From a virus: a stretch of 64,000 bases of DNA. The stretch lies in IMG/VR virus record IMGVR_UViG_3300044611_001318, positions 40,179 to 104,178 of that record, one strand, 5' to 3'. Shown here in pieces: positions 28,210 to 37,500 of this stretch (the first letter of the stretch is position 1; each line of letters opens with the position of its first letter). The translations under genes were made by a program, and so were the position numbers. A model generated the notes under the pieces. That model had not been told where the DNA came from and searched no databases. It was given only the letters and a program-made list of their open reading frames with translations.

Positions 28210-29876
28210 GTAATATTACATTAGTTACAGGATTGTGGAATATTGGAAGAGAAAATCTTGAAGAAGGTTGGTCTCGTTCTTTTTCACATTATTTAGAAAA
28301 ATTTGAACAACTATTAAAAGTTGAAGAAAACTTAATAATTTTTGGTGAAAAGGAATTGGAGGAATTTGTTTGGGAAAGAAGAGACCAAAGTAATACCCAA
28401 TTTATTTTAAGAGATAAGAGTTGGTTTGTTGAAAATGACTTTTACAATAAAATACAAGAAATTAGAAATAATCCTGAATGGTATAATCAATCAGGGTGGT
28501 TAAAAGAATCAACACAAGGTAGATTGGAAATATACAATCCACTTGTTATGTCAAAAATGTTTATATTAAATGATGCAAGGATTTTTGATAAGTTTAATTC
28601 AGAGTTTTTATTTTGGATTGACGCTGGACTTACAAATACTGTTCACCCCGGATATTTCACACATGATAAGGTGTTAGATAATTTAAGTAAGTATATAGAT
28701 AAGTTTACATTTGTTTGTTTTCCATACGATGCAAGTAATGAGATACACGGATTTTCATATCCAAAGATTAATCAGTGGGCTGAAGATGATGTAAAAAAAG
28801 TTGCTCGTGGTGGATTTTTTGGAGGTCCTAAAGAAACCATATCACAGATGAATGGTGAATACTATAACCTATTGAATGATACACTATCAAGTGGGTACAT
28901 GGGAACGGAAGAGTCAATATTTTCAATAATGGTTTATAAGTTAAGTGAATACATAAATTATTTTGAAATTGAATATAATGGTTTATTTGGGAAATTCTTT
29001 GAGGATTTAAAAGATGATGTTTTAGTTAAAAAGACAGAGTTTGTTAAAATTCAAAATGATTTAGATATAGATAAAGTTGCGTTGTATGTAATAACATTCA
29101 ATTCACCAAAACAATTTGAAACATTAATTAAATCTATGATTGAATATGATAGGGATTTCTTGGAAAAACCAAAGAAATTTTTATTGGATAACTCTACAGA
29201 TTTATCAACAACTGAAGAATACTTAAAACTTTGTAAAGAATATGACTTTGAACATATTAAAAAAGATAACATAGGTATTACAGGTGGAAGACAATGGACT
29301 GCGGAACACTTTGATGAAACGGGGTTGGACTATATGTTATTCTTTGAGGATGATATGTTTTTTTACTCACAAAAAAATGAAGTGTGTAGAAATGGGTTTA
29401 ACAGATATGTAAGTAATCTATATCAAAAAAGTTTAGAGATAGTTAACAAAGAAAACTTTGATTTTTTAAAATTAAATTTTTCAGAGTTTTATGGTGATAA
29501 TAGTACTCAGTGGAGTTGGTATAATGTTCCACAAAATTTCAGAGAACAACATTGGCCAAAAAATCCAAGATTACCTCAACAGGGTTTAGACCCAAATGCT
29601 CCAAAAACAAAATTCAACGAGATTAAAACACATAAAGGTTTACCATACGCTTCAGGTGAAATTTATTTGTGTAACTGGCCAATAATCCTTTCAAAAAGTG
29701 GGAGTTATAAATGTTATTTGGAAACAAAATATCAACACCCATATGAACAAACTTTAATGTCTCATAACTTCCAAAACACAATTAAAGGTAAATTAAAACC
29801 AGGTATTTTATTACTCACTCCTACCGAACATGATAGATTTGAACATTATGATAGTAATTTAAGAAAAGAATGTTGA
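28206..29876 (+). CDS. Bifunctional glycosyltransferase: HtrL/YibB-like plus GT2-like domain
   Basis: The product has 556 residues and looks like a fusion. Residues 1-270 match the HtrL/YibB type (LVTGLWNIGRENLEEGWSRS, EFLFWIDAGLTNTVHPGY, ARGGFFGGPKETI). Residues about 290-556 are a second GT-A domain (VALYVITFNSPKQFETLIKS, DNIGITGGRQWTAEHF, YMLFFEDDMFFY), where EDD fits the metal-binding motif. Two catalytic domains in one chain suggest sequential addition of two sugars. It closes the five-gene glycosyltransferase operon that starts at 24857. The following BppU-like gene has its own TATTTAT motif, consistent with a separate transcript. Confidence 0.78.
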   Translation: MSNITLVTGLWNIGRENLEEGWSRSFSHYLEKFEQLLKVEENLIIFGEKELEEFVWERRDQSNTQFILRDKSWFVENDFYNKIQEIRNNPEWYNQSGWLKESTQGRLEIYNPLVMSKMFILNDARIFDKFNSEFLFWIDAGLTNTVHPGYFTHDKVLDNLSKYIDKFTFVCFPYDASNEIHGFSYPKINQWAEDDVKKVARGGFFGGPKETISQMNGEYYNLLNDTLSSGYMGTEESIFSIMVYKLSEYINYFEIEYNGLFGKFFEDLKDDVLVKKTEFVKIQNDLDIDKVALYVITFNSPKQFETLIKSMIEYDRDFLEKPKKFLLDNSTDLSTTEEYLKLCKEYDFEHIKKDNIGITGGRQWTAEHFDETGLDYMLFFEDDMFFYSQKNEVCRNGFNRYVSNLYQKSLEIVNKENFDFLKLNFSEFYGDNSTQWSWYNVPQNFREQHWPKNPRLPQQGLDPNAPKTKFNEIKTHKGLPYASGEIYLCNWPIILSKSGSYKCYLETKYQHPYEQTLMSHNFQNTIKGKLKPGILLLTPTEHDRFEHYDSNLRKEC

Positions 29877-29884
29877 TTTTTTGA

Positions 29885-29891
29885 TATTTAT
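29885..29891 (+). promoter_or_regulatory. Candidate late promoter element TATTTAT
   Basis: TATTTAT ends 14 bases before ATG 29906, right after the glycosyltransferase operon. It restarts transcription of virion genes. Confidence 0.5.
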
Positions 29892-29905
29892 TTAAAAAAC
29901 TATTA

Positions 29906-30274
29906 ATGGAATTTTTTATTAACAAAGGTGCAACACTGCCTGTTCTTAAAATGCAAGTGGTTAAAGATGGTATTGCTGACATAACAGAGTTTATGTCATT
30001 AATAGAAAACTCGTTGATTTATTTTTCCATGATAGATGTTAAAACGGGAGGTTACAAGATTCTGAATAAGAAAGGAGGGTTTGTTGAAAAGACATTTATT
30101 GACCCAAACGCTGAGACAGAGTACTATGTTTATTATAAATTCACTTCAAGCGATACAAGTAGAGAGGGACTTTATGAAGGAGAGTTTGTTTTTATCACTG
30201 ATACAGGAACTTATATTTTACCAATCAGAGAAAAACTTACGATAAAAATTGGTAATAGTTACGTATCTATTTAA
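29906..30274 (+). CDS. Small tail/baseplate protein, BppU N-terminal-like domain
   Basis: The product has 122 residues. The whole protein corresponds to one beta domain of the form F-x-x-x-[GN]-x-[ST]-L-P-V at the start, a central YYVYYKFTSSDTSREGLYEG, and a closing ILPIREKLTIKIGNS. This layout resembles the N-terminal domain of BppU-type baseplate proteins, which anchor adhesins. It is paralogous to the N-terminus of the next gene (MEFFINKGATLPVL against MEWFIKKNSTLPVF), so it looks like a stand-alone copy of the docking domain. The pair is separated by one base. Confidence 0.6.
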   Translation: MEFFINKGATLPVLKMQVVKDGIADITEFMSLIENSLIYFSMIDVKTGGYKILNKKGGFVEKTFIDPNAETEYYVYYKFTSSDTSREGLYEGEFVFITDTGTYILPIREKLTIKIGNSYVSI

Positions 30275-30275
30275 T

Positions 30276-31484
30276 ATGGAATGGTTTATTAAGAAAAATT
30301 CAACGTTACCAGTTTTCCAAGTTGAGATATCAAAAGACGGAAGAAGTGATTTTGGTTTAGATGAAAATATTTCGGGTAATACAATTTTAATTTCGGTATA
30401 TGATGAAGTTAATAAGAAATATATTGTAGCGTCTAAAGAATGTTATATTACAACAAGTGCGTCTACTGTTAATCCTTTAGATATTACTTATTATGTAAAC
30501 TATCAATTTACAAGTAGAGAAACTAAAAATGAGGGTAAGTTTTTAGTTCAGTTTTTAAAACAATCATCTCAGGGTATTGTTATTATACCATTACCTCAAA
30601 AAATTTATGTAAGTGTTCTTAGTAGTTTTAGTTTAAACTCTTACTCTTATCCGACTAATAATCCTTACATTATTGATAGACCATGTTGTAACGCACCAGC
30701 TCTACCTGCAACACCTACACCAACACCATCTATTACTCCAAGTGTTACTCCAACAATGTCTTTAACACCATCACTAACTCCAACTCTCACACCTACAACA
30801 ACTACAACACCTACATTTACTCCTACACCATCTATTACAACACCACAATATTATGCTTATGTATTCGCAGAACCACAAGATTCTTCGGCAAGTGGTTCGT
30901 TGTATGGATTAGGAAGTTATATGTATTACTTATCGGATGGTATAACACCTGATACTAATGTTAATTGGTACGGATGGGGTAACTCGGGAGCTCTTCCATT
31001 ACCAACAAATCCAAACTACAGTTATATGATGAACAAATACTCATCATACTCAGGATTTACAGGTGGAACAGGAAACTTTGTTAAACCTACAGACTTAAAA
31101 GGTGCGTTAAATCAATTCCCAAATACTATCAATGATAGTTTTGGATGTTTAATTAACCAATACACTTTTGAAACAATAGAAGTTAATAATAGTGATATTA
31201 ACACTAGTTTACAGTACATGTATACGATTTGGATACCACTTGATGGTGTCGGAGGAACTTTAAATAATATGAGTGTAAATGTTGGTTATCAATCACAACC
31301 TTGTGACTTTGATATTTTAGCAACTCCTGACCCTAAAATTTCGGTTGGGGATATTACAATAACTCCAGGTGGAGCGATACCTGCGGGAACTTATAGAGTA
31401 TTATACTTATCAAACGATGGATTGTTACCTCCAAAACTTCCTGATAATAACAATTATTATTTCAAAGGGGTGTATAAAACCTAA
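30276..31484 (+). CDS. Tail adhesin: BppU-like domain, Thr-Pro linker, adhesin domain (fibre unit B)
   Basis: The product has 402 residues from ATG 30276; an upstream TTG at 30249 would overlap the preceding gene and is less likely. Residues 1-130 are the docking domain shared with the preceding gene. Residues about 146-190 are a Thr-Pro linker ([16 protein letters not shown] type). Residues 190-402 are homologous to the C-terminal domain of the 19059 gene (YAYVFAEP against [21 protein letters not shown] against [13 protein letters not shown]). Together with the giant fibre gene that follows, it repeats the order of unit A (19059 then 20073). Confidence 0.7.
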   Translation: MEWFIKKNSTLPVFQVEISKDGRSDFGLDENISGNTILISVYDEVNKKYIVASKECYITTSASTVNPLDITYYVNYQFTSRETKNEGKFLVQFLKQSSQGIVIIPLPQKIYVSVLSSFSLNSYSYPTNNPYIIDRPCCNAPALPATPTPTPSITPSVTPTMSLTPSLTPTLTPTTTTTPTFTPTPSITTPQYYAYVFAEPQDSSASGSLYGLGSYMYYLSDGITPDTNVNWYGWGNSGALPLPTNPNYSYMMNKYSSYSGFTGGTGNFVKPTDLKGALNQFPNTINDSFGCLINQYTFETIEVNNSDINTSLQYMYTIWIPLDGVGGTLNNMSVNVGYQSQPCDFDILATPDPKISVGDITITPGGAIPAGTYRVLYLSNDGLLPPKLPDNNNYYFKGVYKT

Positions 31485-31492
31485 AAAAAAGA

Positions 31493-31499
31493 TAATTAT
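31493..31499 (+). promoter_or_regulatory. Candidate late promoter element, TAATTAT variant
   Basis: TAATTAT in the context GATAATTAT ends 15 bases before ATG 31515. The same GATAATTAT precedes the gene at 44511. Confidence 0.35.
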
Positions 31500-31514
31500 T
31501 AGTAAGTAAAAAAA

Positions 31515-34500
31515 ATGGCAATACCGTATCAAAATCCAATAAGTGCGTCCCAAATTACAGGACCTTTCAGTGTAGCGAGAACAAGTCCATACGGAACCAA
31601 TTTTAATGTTTTAAATGTTGGTGGATGGCAAGAGGCGGCATACCTTACTAATTTAGGTTTAACATTTAGTGGGCAAGGACAACAACAATTAAGTGTTAAT
31701 AATATACCTATTAATATTAACATTGGTAACGGTACATTTTCTCCAACATATTTAACTTTAAATTCTGACAATTTCTCTTCGGGTAGAAGAAGATTGGGTA
31801 TGATTGTTTGGGTTAATGAAACTGAAACGGCATATCAATATCAAATAGACAATTACAATGATTTATGGGATGCTGCAGTAAGTGCTAATTCTGTAACTCA
31901 ATTATCTTACGAAACTATTATAAAGAATAATACACCTGAAGGTCAGGCATTTATTAATGCTTGGACAGGCTCAACTATTGAAGGTGTTAGTGGTGTTACA
32001 AGAGAAAATGCGAGATGGAGAGTTTTTGCTCAAGGTACTGAATTAACGGGTGGTACTTATTTTTCAGGTACAAGTACATTAGAATTATATAATAGTGATG
32101 GAACTATTATTTCTGTAACAGGTATTACGGCATCTGGTTCTAATGGTAGTTCTGGAACATCAGGTTCTGCGGGTACAAGTGGTTCTTCAGGAAGTGCTGG
32201 TTCTTCAGGTAACTCTGGTTCTTCAGGTTCAGCAGGTACAAGTGGAACTTCAGGTAGTTCTGGTTCATCAGGTAGTTCTGGTTCTGCGGGTACATCAGGA
32301 ACAAGTGGAACGTCTGGTTCATCAGGGGATAGCGGTTCTTCGGGAAGTGCTGGAACTAGCGGTAGTTCAGGTAGTGCTGGAACATCAGGTATTAATGGTG
32401 TTGATGGTGCAAGTGGAACATCAGGTACAAGTGGTTCATCAGGACTATCAGGTACTGGAGGTTCTTCGGGTACATCAGGAACATCTGGCTCCTCAGGTTC
32501 ATCAGGTTCTTCAGGAAGTGTGGGAACAAGTGGAACGTCAGGTTCTTCGGGAAGTTCTGGTACAAGCGGAACTTCAGGAACTTCAGGTTCAAGTGGTTCA
32601 TCGGGAAGTTCAGGTTCAAGTGGTTCATCGGGTACATCAGGTAGTACTGGTACTAGTGGTAGTAGTGGAACAAGCGGAACGTCGGGTTCATCAGGTTCTG
32701 CGGGAAGTAGTGGTTTATCAGGTAGTGTTGGAACATCTGGCTCAAGTGGTAGTTCAGGTAGTTCTGGTTCATCAGGTACATCTGGCTCAAGTGGTAGCTC
32801 TGGTTCAACAGGTTCGTCAGGTAGTAGTGGTATAACTGGGTCTTCAGGTACGAGTGGTAGTTCTGGCACATCAGGTTCATCTGGTAGTTCAGGTTCTTCA
32901 GGTTCATCTGGTAGTTCAGGTTCTTCAGGTAGTACTGGTTCATCAGGAACTAGCGGAACATCAGGAACATCAGGTACAAGTGGTAGTTCAGGTTCTACAG
33001 GAACATCGGGTTCTACAGGAACATCGGGTTCATCAGGTAGTAGTGGCTCAAGTGGAAGTTCAGGATTGACAGGTTCATCAGGAACATCGGGTTCATCAGG
33101 GACATCGGGTTCATCAGGTAGTTCTGGTTCAAGTGGTAGTAGCGGAAGTACAGGGTCTTCGGGCACAAGTGGTAGTTCTGGTACATCAGGTTCATCAGGA
33201 AGTTCAGGTTCATCAGGTTCTAGCGGTAGTGTTGGAACTTCGGGAACAAGTGGTTCAAGTGGAAGTTCAGGTTCTTCAGGAAGTGTAGGAACATCAGGTA
33301 CAAGTGGAAGTTCAGGTTCGTCTGGCTCAAGTGGAAATACAGGTTCAAGTGGAACGAGTGGTTCATCAGGTACATCTGGCTCAAGTGGTAGTTCAGGTTC
33401 GTCTGGCTCAAGTGGTTCAAGTGGAAGTTCAGGTTCATCTGGAAGTGTAGGAACATCAGGTACAAGTGGTAGTTCAGGTTCTTCAGGTAGTTCAGGTGTT
33501 AATGGTTCTTCAGGGACTAGTGGTAGTTCGGGAACATCTGGTTCTTCAGGAAGTTCGGGTTCATCAGGTTCTAGTGGTAGTTCAGGAACATCTGGCTCAA
33601 GCGGGTCTTCTGGTTCAAGTGGAAGTACTGGTTCTTCAGGAAGTGCAGGTACATCGGGTAGTGTAGGAACTAGCGGTAGTTCTGGTTCATCTGGTTCTTC
33701 AGGTAGTACTGGCTCAAGTGGTACTTCAGGTTCTTCGGGAAGTTCTGGTACTAGTGGTTCATCAGGTAGTGTAGGTACTAGTGGTTCATCAGGTAGTTCT
33801 GGTTCAAGTGGTAGTAGCGGAAGTACAGGGTCTTCTGGTACAAGTGGGAGCTCAGGAACATCTGGTACAAGCGGTAGTTCTGGGTCATCTGGTTCAGTTG
33901 GTACAAGCGGTTCATCAGGTAGTGTTGGAACATCTGGTTCATCAGGTTCTGTTGGTACTTCAGGAACATCGGGTTCATCAGGTAGTACTGGTTCAAGTGG
34001 AAGTTCAGGAAGTAGTGGTAGTGTAGGAACAAGTGGTTCTTCAGGGACATCTGGCTCAACAGGTACTTCAGGAACATCAGGTTCAAGTGGGTCTTCAGGT
34101 AGTTCGGGTTCATCAGGAAGTTCAGGTACAAGCGGAACATCAGGTTCAGTAGGAACAAGTGGTTCATCGGGAAGTTCAGGGTCAACAGGAACTTCAGGTT
34201 CAAGTGGGTCTTCAGGTAGTTCAGGAAGTAGCGGAACATCTGGTTCTAGTGGAAGTGTTGGAACTTCTGGTACATCAGGAACAAGTGGTTCATCGGGAAG
34301 TTCTGGTTCTGCCGGTACAAGTGGAAGTGTAGGAACAAGTGGTACTTCAGGTTCATCTGGCTCAAGTGGAAGTTCAGGTTCAACAGGTAGTTCAGGTACT
34401 AGCGGTTCATCTGGAAGTTCTGGTTCTGCAGGTACAAGTGGAAGTTCTGGTTCTTCAGGTAGTACGGGTTCAAGAGGAACTAGCGGAACATCAGGAAGTT

Positions 34501-37500
34501 CTGGTTCTGTTGGAACTAGTGGAACGTCTGGTTCAGTAGGAACTAGCGGAACATCTGGAACAAGTGGTTCATCAGGTTCTAGCGGTAGCGCTGGAAGCTC
34601 AGGAACGTCAGGTTCTAGCGGTAGCACAGGTTCAAGTGGTTCTACTGGCACGTCAGGTTCTTCAGGAACAAGTGGTTCTGTAGGTACAAGCGGAACATCT
34701 GGTTCCTCAGGAAGTGTAGGTACTTCAGGTACTAGTGGAAGCTCAGGAAGTGTAGGAACATCTGGTTCAAGTGGTACTACTGGTACCTCAGGAACATCAG
34801 GTAGTTCAGGTTCTAGCGGAAGTTCAGGTTCAAGTGGAACTAGTGGTAGTTCAGGAAGTTCTGGTTCATCGGGTAGTAGCGGTAGTTCTGGTAGTGTAGG
34901 AACATCTGGTTCTTCAGGAAGTTCTGGTTCAAGTGGTTCATCCGGAAGTTCAGGTTCTACAGGTTCAAGAGGAACATCGGGTACTTCAGGAACTAGCGGT
35001 TCAAGTGGAAGTACAGGAACTAGTGGTACATCAGGTTCAACGGGGACTTCAGGAACAAGTGGTTCAACTGGAACATCAGGTACAAGTGGAAGTACAGGGT
35101 CTTCAGGAAGCTCTGGTACGTCGGGTAGTGTAGGTACTAGCGGTAGTTCAGGCTCTAGCGGAAGTACAGGAACTAGTGGAACCTCTGGTTCAACAGGGAC
35201 TAGCGGTTCATCAGGTAGTTCAGGTTCAAGTGGAAGTTCAGGTAGTAGTGGTAGCGTTGGAACTTCTGGTACATCAGGTTCAAGTGGTTCTTCAGGAAGT
35301 GCAGGTTCTAGTGGAAGTACTGGAACCTCAGGAACATCAGGTAGTTCTGGTTCTTCAGGTAGTTCAGGTTCAAGTGGTAGTGTTGGAACATCAGGTTCAT
35401 CGGGTAGTGTAGGTACTAGCGGTTCTTCTGGTTCAAGTGGAAGTTCAGGTTCTAGCGGAAGTACAGGGTCAAGCGGAACTAGTGGTAATTCAGGTTCGTC
35501 TGGTTCAAGTGGAAGTTCAGGTTCATCTGGAAGTGTAGGAACAAGTGGAACCTCAGGTTCAGTAGGTACAAGTGGTACATCAGGAAGTTCAGGCTCAAGT
35601 GGTAGTACGGGTTCATCTGGTACTAGCGGCTCTTCGGGAAGTACTGGGTCATCTGGAAGTTCAGGTTCAACAGGAACTAGCGGTTCTTCAGGAACATCAG
35701 GTAGTAGCGGTTCTAGTGGTAGTGCTGGAACAAGTGGTAGTTCTGGTTCTGTTGGTACATCTGGGTCAAGCGGAAGTAGTGGTTCATCGGGAAGTGTAGG
35801 CACATCCGGTTCTTCAGGCTCTAGCGGTAGTGCTGGAAGTTCAGGAAGTGTTGGTACATCAGGGACTAGTGGTAGTTCAGGTTCTTCTGGTTCAAGTGGT
35901 AGTGTTGGTACATCAGGTACTAGCGGTTCATCAGGTACTAGCGGTTCATCAGGGTCAAGCGGAACTAGCGGTAGTTCAGGTTCTAGCGGTTCTTCAGGAA
36001 GTTCTGGGTCATCTGGCTCTTCAGGTAGTACAGGTTCAAGAGGAACTAGCGGTACTTCAGGAACTAGTGGTAGTGTAGGTACATCCGGTTCTTCAGGTAG
36101 TTCGGGAACATCAGGAAGTAGTGGAAGTTCAGGTTCTGCAGGTACAAGTGGAAGTGTAGGAACATCTGGAACTTCTGGTTCAAGTGGGTCATCAGGTTCA
36201 AGTGGTAGTGTTGGAACTAGCGGTTCATCAGGAACAAGTGGTTCGTCAGGTTCTAGCGGTAGTGCTGGAAGCTCAGGAAGTACTGGTTCATCAGGTTCTG
36301 CGGGAAGTGCTGGTACATCAGGGGTTAATGGTTCTTCAGGAACATCAGGTTCTGCTGGCTCAAGTGGAAGTTCAGGTTCTTCAGGTAGTTCGGGTTCAGT
36401 AGGTACAAGCGGAACTTCAGGTTCATCAGGTAGTGCTGGCTCGTCAGGGTCTAGCGGTTCTGTTGGTACTTCAGGTAGTAGTGGAACATCTGGAAGCTCT
36501 GGCTCAAGTGGTAGTGCGGGTTCATCAGGGAGTAGTGGAACTTCAGGTTCATCAGGAAGTTCAGGTTCAAGTGGTAGTACGGGGTCTTCAGGAAGTTCTG
36601 GTTCAACAGGTTCTAGAGGAACTAGCGGAACATCAGGTTCATCTGGAAGTGTTGGTACTTCAGGAACGTCAGGTTCAGTAGGTTCGTCTGGTTCTTCAGG
36701 AACTTCAGGTTCAGTAGGTACTAGTGGAACATCTGGAAGCTCTGGCTCAAGTGGTAGTGCGGGGTCATCAGGGAGTACTGGTACAAGTGGAAGTTCGGGT
36801 TCAACTGGTACTTCAGGTTCAAGTGGAAGTAGTGGCTCATCAGGTTCTTCAGGGAGTACTGGTACAAGTGGAACATCAGGTTCTAGTGGAAGTAGTGGTA
36901 GTTCAGGGTCATCTGGTTCTGCAGGTACATCAGGAAGTAGTGGAAGTTCAGGGTCTAGCGGTAGTTCTGGTTCATCAGGTACATCGGGAACTAGCGGAAG
37001 TTCAGGAACTTCAGGTAGTAGTGGGTCATCAGGTTCAACGGGTAGTTCAGGAAGTAGTGGAACAAGTGGTTCATCTGGTACTTCAGGTTCATCTGGCTCA
37101 AGTGGTAGTACGGGTTCTTCAGGAAGCTCAGGCTCAAGCGGAAGTTCTGGTTCAACAGGTTCTAGAGGAACAAGTGGAACTTCTGGTTCGTCAGGAACTA
37201 GCGGAACGTCAGGAACATCAGGCTCAAGCGGAAGTGTTGGAACATCTGGTTCGTCAGGAAGTACAGGAACATCAGGTAGTGCTGGTTCTTCTGGCTCAAG
37301 TGGTAGTTCAGGTTCAAGTGGAAGTACTGGAACATCAGGTTCATCAGGTTCTAGCGGTAGTACTGGAAGCTCAGGAACGTCAGGTTCTGTAGGTACAAGC
37401 GGGACATCAGGAACTTCGGGAAGTACTGGTTCTAGTGGTAGTTCAGGAAGTTCTGGTTCATCGGGTAGTACAGGTACTTCAGGAAGCTCAGGTTCAAGTG

